64,000 nucleotides of DNA from Salinilacustrithrix sp034522155 (GCA_034522155.1 JAXHLP010000006.1:434001-498000), one strand, 5' to 3'. Positions 34,899 to 43,530 are shown, counted from the first letter of the stretch. Notes: generated by a model from the sequence alone, not told the origin. Numbers and translations: made by a program.

Positions 34899-35674
34899 CC
34901 GGCCTCCTGGGTGGCCGTACGGCGCTGGTCACCGGCGGCGGTGGCGGCATCGGGGCGGCGACGTGCCGACGCTTCGTCGACGAAGGCGCGCGGGTCGTGG
35001 TGCTGGATCGCAACGAGGACACCGGTCGTGCCGTCGCCGACGACCTCGATGCCCACTTCATCCCGTGCGACGTCGCCGACCGCGACGCCCTGACCGCGGC
35101 TGTCGAGGAGTCGGTCGACGTGCTCGGCGGTCTCACGACGCTGGTCAACAACGCGGGCTTCGGCATGCTGAAGCAGCTGCACACCTACTCCGACGAGGAG
35201 TGGGACCGTCTGCTCGCCGTCAACCTCACCGCAACCTTCGTGGCGACTCGCGCGGCCGTCCCCCACCTACGGGCCGCCGGCGCTGGCTCGATCGTCAACA
35301 ACGTCGGGGGCGTGGGGGTCCGCCCGACCCGGGGCGAGGCTCCGTACTCGGCGGCGAAGGCGGGGATGATCGCGCTCACCAAGTCGGCCGCGGTCGAGTA
35401 CGCGCCGGAGATCCGGGTGAATGCCGTGTCGCCGACCTTCGCCGAGACGGCCCTCACCGCCCCGCTGCTCGCCGACGCCAGCGTGCGCGCCGACGTCGAA
35501 GCCCGCATCCCGTTCGGTCGGGTCGGGACCGCCGAGGAGGTCGCGGACACCATCGTGTTCCTCGCCTCCGACCTGGCCCGCTACGTGACCGGACTCGACC
35601 TCGTCGTCGACGGCGGCGCCCAGCTCACCAGTGCCCAGGCCGACCACCTCCTCGAGGCGTTCCTCGACGGATGA
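34895..35674 (+). CDS. Short-chain dehydrogenase/reductase lacking the usual catalytic serine
   Basis: A 259-residue SDR with TGGGGGIGAATCRRF (13-27), NNAG in LVNNAGFG, and Tyr151/Lys155 in PYSAAKAG. The residue 13 before Tyr151, normally the catalytic Ser, is Gly138 in IVNNVGGVGV. A neighbouring residue may substitute, or catalysis may differ. The C-terminus VDGGAQLTSAQADHLLEAF is otherwise ordinary. GTG overlaps the EthD stop by 4 bp and its own stop overlaps the tag fragment's ATG by 4 bp, so it is mid-operon. Confidence 0.87.
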   Translation: MTGLLGGRTALVTGGGGGIGAATCRRFVDEGARVVVLDRNEDTGRAVADDLDAHFIPCDVADRDALTAAVEESVDVLGGLTTLVNNAGFGMLKQLHTYSDEEWDRLLAVNLTATFVATRAAVPHLRAAGAGSIVNNVGGVGVRPTRGEAPYSAAKAGMIALTKSAAVEYAPEIRVNAVSPTFAETALTAPLLADASVRADVEARIPFGRVGTAEEVADTIVFLASDLARYVTGLDLVVDGGAQLTSAQADHLLEAFLDG

Positions 35675-35990
35675 AGGGCGAGCTGATCGAAGGCGCCGAC
35701 GGGCTGACCCGGTGCTGGTGGTGCGGCGACGATCCGTTGTACGTCAGCTACCACGACCACGAGTGGGGCCGGCGGACCACCGACGAGCGTGACGTGCTCG
35801 AGCTGCTGGCGCTGGAGGAGTGACCGTCGACGACGAGATGCCCGACCACACCCCCGACGCCGCCGCGCTGTCGAAGGCGCTGAAGGACCGGGGCGCCAAG
35901 TTCGTCGGCCCGACCGTCGTCTACGCGTTCATGCAGTCGGCCGGCCTCGTCGACGACCACCTCGCCGGCTGTCATCGCGCCAACCCCTGA
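35671..35990 (+). pseudogene. tag: 3-methyladenine DNA glycosylase I (tag) with internal deletion
   Basis: Only the two ends of Tag remain. The first 50 codons (35671-35823) encode TRCWWCGDDPLYVSYHDHEW and stop after LLALEE. The end (35838-35990, another frame) encodes DAAALSKALKDRGAKFVGP, VVYAFMQSAGLVDDH and AGCHRANP. Compared with the ~190-residue family, about 100 central residues are missing, including the base-binding tryptophan of GLSW, although Cys/His zinc ligands survive at both ends. The ATG overlaps the SDR stop by 4 bp, so the gene was part of this operon before decay. Confidence 0.85.
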
Positions 35991-36073
35991 CGAACCGCTT
36001 CTGGCCGCCGTTCCGGCGCGCTGAACGGCAGCTCGGGCAGCCAGAACGGGGATGGGGCGAGCCTCTCGAAGCT

Positions 36074-36829
36074 CTAGAGCTGGTCCATGTAGGTGTCGCG
36101 GCCGGGGATGGTGGGTGTGAACGGGCCGGCCCACAGGAGCCGGCCGGTGTCGCCGATCGAGTCGGCCCACGCCTGGACCTGGGCCATCACGTCCTCGGCG
36201 GGCGCGTCGGCGAACCACAGCGTGAGCTGGCGGTTGCGGGTGTTCTCGAGGCGCTTCTGGTCGAGGGGTGCGTCCTCGGGCATCGGCATCGGGTGCGACC
36301 GCTCGACCAGCTCGACCACACCACCCGCCAGGTCGGGATCGGGTGGCCATTCCTTGTCGTGGCGCTCGATCCAGGCACAGACCAGCGTCTGGAAGCGGTG
36401 CTCGAGCGCGAGCTCCACGGGCATGCCGTCGGCGTCGCGTTCGGCGGTGGAGCGGTGCGAGTAGAGATTGGTGTGGACGTGCTCGCGGTGTTCGAACATG
36501 CGGCCGTTGTCGTGCAGCCAGCGGACCTGACGCGAGCCCCAGTCGAAGTGCTCCTCCATCTTGCCGTCGAGCACCCAGTAGATCGACAGCGTGGAGCCGG
36601 GCTGGTCGCCGAACAGGTCGGGCTCGTCGCCGATCCGCATGGCCTTGAGGTCCCGCGTCGCCACGAACCGCCCACCCGAGAACAGCCAGGGTCCGATCAT
36701 GCACCCGGCGTAGAAGTGGTCGCGCTCGTACCACCGGTTGTAGGCCACCTCGTGGCCGGGGTGGGGCTCGATGAGGGTGAACAGGTAGCTGCCCAGGCGG
36801 ATCTCGCCGCCCACGTCCATCTGGCTCAT
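36074..36829 (-). CDS. EthD-like / dimeric alpha-beta barrel protein (251 aa)
   Basis: I read this as a duplicated dimeric alpha/beta-barrel protein, like long EthD proteins, though no family is certain. FTLIEPHPGHEVAYNRWYER and DHFYAGCMIGPWLFSGGRF near the N-terminus match the 'long-chain' EthD style; QLTLWFADAPAEDVMAQVQA begins the second half. There is no signal peptide. A -10 TAGGGT (36841-36836) is 6 nt from the start, and a single ATCTGAC-N5-GTCAGAT operator sits midway between it and the divergent amidohydrolase B, so both belong to the same regulon. Confidence 0.72.
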   Translation of the reverse strand: MSQMDVGGEIRLGSYLFTLIEPHPGHEVAYNRWYERDHFYAGCMIGPWLFSGGRFVATRDLKAMRIGDEPDLFGDQPGSTLSIYWVLDGKMEEHFDWGSRQVRWLHDNGRMFEHREHVHTNLYSHRSTAERDADGMPVELALEHRFQTLVCAWIERHDKEWPPDPDLAGGVVELVERSHPMPMPEDAPLDQKRLENTRNRQLTLWFADAPAEDVMAQVQAWADSIGDTGRLLWAGPFTPTIPGRDTYMDQL

Positions 36830-36846
36830 GGCCGGACCCTACCGGT

Positions 36847-36865
36847 ATCTGACACTCCGTCAGAT
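36847..36865. promoter_or_regulatory. CTGAC-N5-GTCAG operator, divergent promoter at 36.85 kb
   Basis: ATCTGAC-ACTCC-GTCAGAT, 7-bp arms, centre 36856. It lies 27 bp from the minus-strand start (36829) and 29 bp from the plus-strand start (36885), between the -10 boxes TAGGGT and TACCGT of two leaderless promoters, where a bound repressor would block both. Confidence 0.85.
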
Positions 36866-36884
36866 GCAGGGCTACCGTGGAGGC

Positions 36885-38081
36885 ATGGCCGAGATCCCAC
36901 GGATCGTCTCCGTCGACGACCACGTCATCGAACCCGCCCACGTCTGGCAGGACCGGCTCCCCGCCAAGTACAAGGACACGGGCCCGCGCGTCATCCAGGA
37001 GCGCGGCAACATGAGCTTCGTCGGTGGCAACTTCGCCTACGAGCCCGACCCCGACGGCCAGCTCGGCGACTGGTGGGTGTACGAGGACAAGCGGGTCCCC
37101 CAGACCCGGTTGTCGGCGGCTGCAGGCTTCGACCGCGACGACGTGAAGGTCGTGGGCATCACCTACGACGAGATGCGCGATGGCTGCTACGACCCGAAGG
37201 CCCGCGTCGAGGACATGGAGATGAACCATGTCGAGGCGTCGCTGTGCTTCCCGAGCTTCCCCCGCTTCTGCGGCCAGACCTTCCTCGAAGCCGACGACAA
37301 GGACCTCGCGCTGCTGTGCGTCGAGGCCTACAACGACTGGATGGTCGAGGAGTGGTGCGGCGACTCCGACGGGCGTCTCATCCCGCTCATCATCATCCCG
37401 CTCTGGGATCCGCAACTGGCCGCCGACGAGGTCCGCCGCAACGCCGAGCGTGGCGTCCACGCCGTGTGCTTCTCCGAGATCCCGCCCTACCTCGGTCTGC
37501 CCAGCATCCACGACGAGAACGGTTACTGGGAGCCGTTCGTCGCCGCCTGCGAGGAGACCGACACCGTCATCAACATGCACATCGGTTCGTCGTCGAAGAT
37601 GCCGTCGACCTCGGATGACGCACCCGCCGCGGTCGGTTCGACGCTCACGTTCAACAACGCCATGGCGTCGATGAGCGACTGGCTGTTCTCGGGCATGCTG
37701 GTGAAGTACCCGAACCTCAAGATCGCCTACAGCGAGGGCCAGATCGGCTGGATCCCCTACATCCTCGAGCGGGCCGACAAGGTCTGGGAGGACAACCGTG
37801 GTTGGGCCGGCGTGGCCGACAAGGTGCCCGAGCCGCCGTCTACCTACTACTACCGCCAGATGTACGGCTGCTTCTTCGACGACGAGGTCGGCCTCGAGAT
37901 GCTGCAGCGGGTCGGCGAGGCCAACGTGACCTTCGAGACCGACTACCCCCACTCCGACTCGACGTGGCCCCACACCGAGGAGGTGGCCCAGAAGCTGATG
38001 GGCCACCTGCCCGACGATCTCGTGCGCCGGCTCGTGCGCGGCAACGCGATCGAGATGCTCAGCCTCGACCTCGAGCCGTAG
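36885..38081 (+). CDS. Amidohydrolase-family (amidohydrolase 2) enzyme, paralog B
   Basis: A 398-residue amidohydrolase closely similar throughout to the protein encoded at 31753-32967. Metal motifs are IVSVDDHVIEPAHVW, NMHIGSSSKMP and FETDYPHSDSTWPHT. Shared blocks include VEEWCGD and PLIIIPLWDPQLAA. The ATG at 36885 is 6 nt after -10 TACCGT (36873-36878); the operator lies upstream at -38 to -20. Divergence between A and B is spread through the protein, so they are old duplicates and may act on related substrates, such as cyclic or aromatic carboxylates. Reaction type (hydrolysis or decarboxylation) cannot be told. Confidence 0.88.
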   Translation: MAEIPRIVSVDDHVIEPAHVWQDRLPAKYKDTGPRVIQERGNMSFVGGNFAYEPDPDGQLGDWWVYEDKRVPQTRLSAAAGFDRDDVKVVGITYDEMRDGCYDPKARVEDMEMNHVEASLCFPSFPRFCGQTFLEADDKDLALLCVEAYNDWMVEEWCGDSDGRLIPLIIIPLWDPQLAADEVRRNAERGVHAVCFSEIPPYLGLPSIHDENGYWEPFVAACEETDTVINMHIGSSSKMPSTSDDAPAAVGSTLTFNNAMASMSDWLFSGMLVKYPNLKIAYSEGQIGWIPYILERADKVWEDNRGWAGVADKVPEPPSTYYYRQMYGCFFDDEVGLEMLQRVGEANVTFETDYPHSDSTWPHTEEVAQKLMGHLPDDLVRRLVRGNAIEMLSLDLEP

Positions 38082-38099
38082 GTCACCTCGTCGTCGGGA

Positions 38100-39212
38100 T
38101 CATTCGCGTTCGTCGTCACCCGGTTGGTCGACGCCGACGAGATCGAGCGAGCCGTCTGCTCGCTCCCGGAGGTAGAGGATCTTGGCCGCACCCACGATGG
38201 GCGTCGCCACCAGCGCGCCGGGCACCCCGGCCACCGCGCCGCCGATCAGCGCGGCGAGCATCGTCGTCGGCGGCGTGAGATCGACCGCCTTGCCCACGAC
38301 TGCCGGTTGGACCACGTTGTTCTCGAGGTTCTGGTACACGAGGAAGACCCCGCCCGCGACGGCCGCCACCAACGGTCCCTCCGTGAGCGCCAGCACCACC
38401 AGGAACGAGCCGCCGAGGAACCCCCCGATCTGGGGGATGAGATTCGTGAGTGCTGACCACAGCCCCGCCAGGGGGGCCAGGGGGATGCCGAGCGCGAGCG
38501 CGAGCGCGAGCACGACGAGACCGTTGAGGATCGCCACGAACAGGGAGCCGGCGAAGTAGTTCCCGAAGGTCCGGTAGACGACCCGGCCCACGGCGTCGAC
38601 CCGCTCGACCCGCTCCGGCGGCACCAGGCCCCGGAAGCGCTCGACCAGGCGCTCGCCGTCGAGCATGACCGCGACCGCGGTCACCAGCACGATGACCGCG
38701 GTCAGCAGGCCGCCGAGCAGGTCCTCGGCATAGCGGGTGAGCGACGCGTCATCGAGTCGGGCGGGCAGGTCGTCGATCGCTTCGTCGATCGTCGTGGCGG
38801 CGTCGGCCTCGGCGAGCCGCTCGCCCACGACCGGCCACGAATAGGCCTGCTCGATCGTCTCGGGGAGGTCGTCGCGCAGGTCACCCGCCTGGTCGATGGC
38901 GGCCGGCCCGAGAACGACGAGCACCGCGAGGAACGCGAACCCGAGTCCCGTCCCGACGACGGCGACCGCGGTCCCCCGCTGCCAGCTGAGCCGTTGGTGA
39001 ACCCGCACCACGACCGGGTCGAGCGCGAGCGCCAGCACGATGCCGACGCCGATCCGCGTGAGCATCGATGGCGCCAGATCGAGGAATGCGAAGAGAGCGA
39101 GCGCGCCGATCGCGACCACGAGCACGCGCAACGCGGATGTGACGTCGACCTCGATCCGCGTGTGCTCGGGTCGGCGTTCACCGCCGTCTGCATCGCCGAC
39201 GGACTCGGTCAC
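38100..39212 (-). CDS. AI-2E family transporter
   Basis: A 370-residue membrane protein of the AI-2E (PF01594) family with about eight hydrophobic segments: a cluster at residues 27-70, another near 80-105, then a soluble helical part (PETIEQAYSWPVVGERL), and the C-terminal block with GNYFAGSLFVAILNGLVVL, LTNLIPQIGGFLGG and VVGKAVDLTPPTTMLAALIG. Members export autoinducer-2 or act as Na+/H+ antiporters; most are uncharacterised. GTG start; only 20 bp separate it from the divergent second AI-2E gene. No regulon operator lies between them. Confidence 0.87.
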   Translation of the reverse strand: MTESVGDADGGERRPEHTRIEVDVTSALRVLVVAIGALALFAFLDLAPSMLTRIGVGIVLALALDPVVVRVHQRLSWQRGTAVAVVGTGLGFAFLAVLVVLGPAAIDQAGDLRDDLPETIEQAYSWPVVGERLAEADAATTIDEAIDDLPARLDDASLTRYAEDLLGGLLTAVIVLVTAVAVMLDGERLVERFRGLVPPERVERVDAVGRVVYRTFGNYFAGSLFVAILNGLVVLALALALGIPLAPLAGLWSALTNLIPQIGGFLGGSFLVVLALTEGPLVAAVAGGVFLVYQNLENNVVQPAVVGKAVDLTPPTTMLAALIGGAVAGVPGALVATPIVGAAKILYLRERADGSLDLVGVDQPGDDERE

Positions 39213-39232
39213 GCTCGGTACCGTACGACCCG

Positions 39233-40291
39233 GTGTCTGACACGACGCGGATGACCACGGAGCCGCCGGTCCGGGTGGTCCGGATCACCTGGACTTCGGC
39301 GGTCTTGGCGGTCTCGGTGGTGGTGGGGCTCTTCTTGTTGCGGGCCGCGTTCGTGGGCGCGCACCGGGTCCTGGGTTGGACCGCCGCGTCCATCGCCGTC
39401 GCGGTCCTGGCCGATCCCGTGGCGATGTGGTTGAGCCGGTGGATCCCCCGGGTGCTCGCGGTCCTGTTGACCTTCGCGGTCGTCGCCGGCGCCATCGGTG
39501 GACTCGTCTTCGTGACCTTCGACGATCTCGACGGTGAGGTCGACCGACTCCAGGAGGTCACGCCGGGCGCGATCGAGGATCTCGAGACGCGGGATGACGA
39601 ACTGGGGCGGATCGCATCCGAGATCGACCTGTCGACCCGTGCCGAGGTGTTCTTGCAGGAGGTCGACGCGCGGGTCGGGAGTGGGAGCGGTGCCCTCGCC
39701 GAGAACGCGCCGACCGTGCCCGTCTACCTCGTGTCCGCCATCCTGTCGATCTTCCTGCTCTTCTACGGACCGCGGATCGCCCGTGGCGCGGGCGACCAGA
39801 TCAGCGACCCCGATCGGCGGGCGACGCTGATGGCGGTCGTGGCCCGAGCCACCGTCCGGGCTCGCCGCACGGTCACTGCGCTCCTGGTGCAGGGAGTGGT
39901 GGTCGGCGTGGCCTCGTTCGGCGTGGCCAGAGCACTCGACATCCCGGCACCGATCGTGCTCGGGCTCATCGCCGGCGTGGTCGCCATGCTGCCCGACGTC
40001 GGCGTGCTGATGGGCACGTTCCCGATCGTCGCCCTCACCGCCGGCCTCGAGAGCATCCCGCTCGCCGGGGTGATCCTGGCCGTCGCGCTCGCGGTGCAGC
40101 TCTTCGAGGCGTTCTACGTGCGCCGCCGCATCCGCGACTTCGGCGTCGACGTCGGCCCGGCCGTCGTCTGGATCGTCGCACTGCTGGGCTACACGATCTA
40201 CGGACCAGGCATGGCCATCTTCGGCGTCGCCTACGCCATCTTCGCCCTGTCGGTCATCGACCAGGTGCCCGAGGCGCGAGCGGGTCGGTGA
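39233..40291 (+). CDS. AI-2E family transporter (second copy)
   Basis: A 352-residue AI-2E protein, only distantly similar to its divergent neighbour. Hydrophobic segments lie near residues 18-40, 45-62, 75-95, 160-180 and through the C-terminal block GLIAGVVAMLPDVGVLMGTF, AVALAVQLFEAFYV and GPAVVWIVALLGYTIYG. The middle is an acidic helical region (DDLDGEVDRLQEVTPGAIED). Start is GTG. A -10-like TACGAC lies a few bases upstream, suggesting leaderless expression. Head-to-head AI-2E genes may form a pair, which is inference. Confidence 0.83.
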   Translation: MSDTTRMTTEPPVRVVRITWTSAVLAVSVVVGLFLLRAAFVGAHRVLGWTAASIAVAVLADPVAMWLSRWIPRVLAVLLTFAVVAGAIGGLVFVTFDDLDGEVDRLQEVTPGAIEDLETRDDELGRIASEIDLSTRAEVFLQEVDARVGSGSGALAENAPTVPVYLVSAILSIFLLFYGPRIARGAGDQISDPDRRATLMAVVARATVRARRTVTALLVQGVVVGVASFGVARALDIPAPIVLGLIAGVVAMLPDVGVLMGTFPIVALTAGLESIPLAGVILAVALAVQLFEAFYVRRRIRDFGVDVGPAVVWIVALLGYTIYGPGMAIFGVAYAIFALSVIDQVPEARAGR

Positions 40292-40293
40292 GC

Positions 40294-40992
40294 TCAGCGC
40301 TCCCAGGGGGCGCTGTGCAGCAGGAGCTCCTCGGTGGGCGCGGTCTGGAGGCGGTCCATGTCGGCGAAGGTCACGAGGTCCTCGTTCATCCGGGCCATCC
40401 CCTCCTCCCATGACACGTCGGGTTCGCCGACGCCGTAGAACCGGGTCGGGTCCATGAGGTCGGCGGTGTCGAAGGACTCGCTCACGATCGCGTCGACCGT
40501 CGGCCCCTCGCCGAGCTGCCGGGTCACGACGTTTCGCACGTAGCGCTTCACGGGGTGGACCTCGAAGGTCAGCTTCGAGTGCGACCCGTGCCAGCGGGTG
40601 TAGAAGGTCTCGTGGTCGATGGCGTCGATCTTCGGGAACGCGGTGAGCAGCGACACGCCGGGGGAGCGGGTGCCGTCGACCCAGTCGCGACCGGACCAGC
40701 CGAGCGGGACCGACTCGGTCAGCAGGTAGGGGGTGGTGCGTGCCGACCCAGGGAGCTGGTCGACGAGGTCGGCCGTCTGCTCCACCTGGTCGATCCACAC
40801 CGTCAGGCCTGACGACAGGGTCAATCCGTCCGGGTCGTCGCCGAAGCGGAACGCGGCGGCCTCACCGTCGTGCTCGACGTAGGCGGTGACCCAGTGACCG
40901 GCGCGGCACAGGCGGTCGGCGGCGCCGAGGAGGGCATCCGTGTCGGGCGTGTCGTCCGCGTTGCGCCAGCGCAGGATCGCGACCTTCTCCAT
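40294..40992 (-). CDS. EthD-domain protein (232 aa, two halves)
   Basis: A protein with two ferredoxin-like halves of the EthD type. The first half reads EKVAILRWRNADDTPDTDAL; the second contains AFPKIDAIDHETFYTRWHGSH followed by PVKRYVRNVVTRQL, the best match to EthD (xxFYxRWxxxH). TAPTEELLLHSAPWER is a typical ending. The ATG at 40992 was chosen because the conserved first strand begins there; an in-frame start at 41031 would add an Arg-rich tail. It shares the strand with the SDR at 41085-41906, 92 bp upstream, and may be in its transcript. Confidence 0.8.
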   Translation of the reverse strand: MEKVAILRWRNADDTPDTDALLGAADRLCRAGHWVTAYVEHDGEAAAFRFGDDPDGLTLSSGLTVWIDQVEQTADLVDQLPGSARTTPYLLTESVPLGWSGRDWVDGTRSPGVSLLTAFPKIDAIDHETFYTRWHGSHSKLTFEVHPVKRYVRNVVTRQLGEGPTVDAIVSESFDTADLMDPTRFYGVGEPDVSWEEGMARMNEDLVTFADMDRLQTAPTEELLLHSAPWER

Positions 40993-41084
40993 CAGAGCAC
41001 GCCCAAGTAGATGTGCTCGCCTTCCCAACACCGGTCAGTTGAGAGGTCCTGGGCCCTTCGTTCGCTCCTACTTGTGCGCACTCT

Positions 41085-41906
41085 TCATTCCTCCGTCTCG
41101 GTCGTCGCGGGCGGGCCCGTGAGGTCGGGCATGCCCAGCGGCAGGTTGGTCGTCTCGATGCCGCCGTCGACGGCGAGCACCCGGCCGGTCACGTACGACG
41201 ACGCGTCCGACGCGAGGTACACCGCCGCGGCGGCGATGTCGGCGGGTCGGCCGATGCGGCGCATGGGCGTGTTGTCGACCAGCGCGTCGGTGAGTCCCTC
41301 GTCCTCGGTCACGAGTGCCAGCGCCGGGGTGTCGATCGCTCCGGGGGCGATCGCGTTGACCCGTACACGTGGCGCCAGGTCGTGGGCCAGCCGGGAGGTC
41401 ATGGCGATCATCGCCGCCTTGGCGGTGCCGTAGCCGATGAAGCCGCGGTCGGGGTGCAGGCCCGCAGCCGAGGCGATGTTCACGACGCTGGCGGTGTCGT
41501 GGGCCAGCAGGTGCGGTGCTGCGAGCTGGGTGAGGTTGAACGCGGTCATCACGTTCCACTCCAGCGCCTTCGACATGGCGCGCTCGCTGGTGTCGAGGAA
41601 GGGGGTGGGGAACGAGCCGCCCGCGTTGTTGACGACCACGTCGATGCGGCCGAACTCGTCGACCACCGCGTCGACGAACGCACCCATCGCGTCGCGGGAG
41701 CCCAGGTCGGCGGGGTGCACCAGCGCCCGACGGCCATGGGCCTCGATGCGCTCGGCCACCCGGCGGAGGTCGTCCTCGGTACGGGCCGAGATCGCCACGT
41801 CGGCGCCGGCTTCGGCGAAGGCCTCGGCCATCGCGGCGCCGAGACCGCGACTGGCGGCGGTGACGACGGCGACCCGACCGTCCAGACGGAACAGTTCCAT
41901 GACCAT
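41085..41906 (-). CDS. Short-chain dehydrogenase/reductase
   Basis: A 273-residue classical SDR: TAASRGLGAAMAEAF at 16-30, VVNNAGGSF, catalytic Ser in NIASAAGL thirteen residues before Tyr of YGTAK, and the C-terminal VDGGIETTNLPLGMPD. It likely oxidises a hydroxyacyl-CoA or ring alcohol in the local pathway. -10 TACAGT (41920-41915 on the minus strand) is 8 nt from the ATG at 41906. The CTGAC-N5-GTCAG operator centred 32 bp upstream is shared with the divergent aldehyde dehydrogenase gene. Confidence 0.9.
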   Translation of the reverse strand: MVMELFRLDGRVAVVTAASRGLGAAMAEAFAEAGADVAISARTEDDLRRVAERIEAHGRRALVHPADLGSRDAMGAFVDAVVDEFGRIDVVVNNAGGSFPTPFLDTSERAMSKALEWNVMTAFNLTQLAAPHLLAHDTASVVNIASAAGLHPDRGFIGYGTAKAAMIAMTSRLAHDLAPRVRVNAIAPGAIDTPALALVTEDEGLTDALVDNTPMRRIGRPADIAAAAVYLASDASSYVTGRVLAVDGGIETTNLPLGMPDLTGPPATTETEE

Positions 41907-41929
41907 GGCGCCGAACTGTAGGTCACGTT

Positions 41930-41946
41930 TCTGACGCAGTGTCAGA
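41930..41946. promoter_or_regulatory. CTGAC-N5-GTCAG operator, divergent promoter at 41.94 kb
   Basis: TCTGAC-GCAGT-GTCAGA, 6-bp arms, centre 41938. It is 32 bp from the SDR start (41906) and 30 bp from the aldehyde dehydrogenase start (41968), sitting just upstream of both -10 boxes (TACAGT and TACCGT). Confidence 0.85.
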
Positions 41947-41967
41947 TCAGGTGTACCGTCGGCGTCC

Positions 41968-43422
41968 GTGAGCGAGCACTATCGACTCTTGATCGGGGGC
42001 GAGTGGGTCGAGGGCGACGACGGGACCTATCCCGTGGTCAACCCGGCCACCGAGGAGGTCGTCGGCGAGGCGCCCGAGGCTTCCGTCGCCCAGGCAGCCG
42101 CGGCAACGCAGGCGGCCGCCGAGGCGTTCCCTGCGTGGAGCCGCACGTCGGCGGAGCATCGGGCCGAGCTGCTCGGGAAGGCGGCCGACGCCGTGCGCGC
42201 CGAGGTGCCCGACCTCGTCGACCTGGTCCAGGCCGAGACCGGCGCCACCCTGCGCGTGGCCAAGACCATGCAGCTGCCCAACGTCGCCGAGCGGCTCGAC
42301 CGGTACGCGCGCGGCGCCGTCGAGCAGCTGTCCGTCGCGTTGCCGCCCCTCGAGATGCCGGCCACGGCGCTCGCGCCGGGCGGGCTGATGGGCGCGGTGG
42401 TCGAACGTCGACCCGTCGGGGTGGTTGCCTGCATCACGCCGTACAACTTCCCGGCGGTGAACTGTGCCGGGAAGATCGGGCCGGCGTTGGCGATGGGCAA
42501 CACGGTCGTCATCAAGCCCGCACCCCAGGATCCCCTCGCCGTGATTCGCCTCGTCGAGATCCTCGACGAGGTCGGGTTCCCGCCCGGTGTCGTCAACATC
42601 GTCACCGGTGCCGGACCGGCCACCGGCGAGGCCATCGTGGCCAGCGATGCCACCGACATGGTGTCGTTCACGGGATCGACCTCGGTGGGACAGGCCATCG
42701 GCGCCGTCGCCGGTGGGTCGATGAAGCGCCTCCTGCTCGAGCTCGGCGGCAAGGGCGCAGCCATCGTGTTCGACGACGCCGATCTGAAGCAGGTCATCCC
42801 CCAGTTGGTGTCGACGTGGGCGTTCCACTCCGGACAGATCTGCACCGCGCCCACCAGGGTCATCGCCCACCGCGACGTGTACGAGCCCCTCCTGGCCGGG
42901 ATGGCACAGGCCGCCGAGCGTCTCGAGGTCGGCGACCCGCTCGACAGTGGCACCGTGGTCGGTCCGGTCATCACCGAAGCTCACCGCGATCGCGTGCAGG
43001 CCATGATCGACCAGGGCAAGCAGTCCGCGTCGGTTCGCGTCGGTGGCGAGCTTCCCGACATCGACACCGGCTTCTACCTCGCCCCCACGCTCCTGGCCGA
43101 CTGCAAGCCCGACGATCCCGCGGTCCAGCAGGAGTTCTTCGGCCCGGTCGTGGTCGCGCTCCCCTTCGACGACGAGGACGAGGCCGTCGAGCTCGCCAAC
43201 GGCACCGAGTTCGGCCTGTACGACTACGTCTTCACGTCCGACACCGGTCGGGGGCTCCGTGTCGGCCGGCAACTCCGGTCGGGCAACGTCGGCCTCAACA
43301 CGCTCCAACGTCATCACGAGGCAGCGTTCGGCGGCATGAAGCAGTCCGGCGTCGGTCGCGACGGTGGCTCGTTCGGCCTCCACGCCTACTCGGAGCAGCA
43401 GAGCATCGTCTGGCCCGGCTGA
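41968..43422 (+). CDS. NAD(P)-dependent aldehyde dehydrogenase
   Basis: A 484-residue aldehyde dehydrogenase. The catalytic set is complete: Asn160 in TPYNFP, Glu258 in LLLELGGKGA, Cys292 in SGQICTAPTR, with the cofactor motif FTGSTSVGQAI at 234-244. The C-terminal QSGVGRDGGSFGLHAYSEQQ is normal. It oxidises an aldehyde to the acid, giving a substrate for the acyl-CoA synthetases of the same regulon. -10 TACCGT (41954-41959) is 8 nt before the GTG (leaderless). The shared operator lies 30 bp upstream. Confidence 0.94.
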   Translation: MSEHYRLLIGGEWVEGDDGTYPVVNPATEEVVGEAPEASVAQAAAATQAAAEAFPAWSRTSAEHRAELLGKAADAVRAEVPDLVDLVQAETGATLRVAKTMQLPNVAERLDRYARGAVEQLSVALPPLEMPATALAPGGLMGAVVERRPVGVVACITPYNFPAVNCAGKIGPALAMGNTVVIKPAPQDPLAVIRLVEILDEVGFPPGVVNIVTGAGPATGEAIVASDATDMVSFTGSTSVGQAIGAVAGGSMKRLLLELGGKGAAIVFDDADLKQVIPQLVSTWAFHSGQICTAPTRVIAHRDVYEPLLAGMAQAAERLEVGDPLDSGTVVGPVITEAHRDRVQAMIDQGKQSASVRVGGELPDIDTGFYLAPTLLADCKPDDPAVQQEFFGPVVVALPFDDEDEAVELANGTEFGLYDYVFTSDTGRGLRVGRQLRSGNVGLNTLQRHHEAAFGGMKQSGVGRDGGSFGLHAYSEQQSIVWPG

Positions 43423-43530
43423 GGAACACGCCGGTTGGGTCGGCTGCAGTCGAGGGTGGCGGGTCGGCTCGGCGTTCGAGCGCGTGCGTCGGCGGAATGC
43501 CCCCGGTGCCGACGTTGCTGGCGCCTGTGC

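Noticed and set aside
39233..39243. GTGTC-T-GACAC palindrome and TCTGACAC half-site at the start of the second AI-2E gene
   Set aside because: It lies in coding sequence beginning at the GTG start, has no second CTGAC-N5-GTCAG arm and different spacing, so I do not count it in the regulon.
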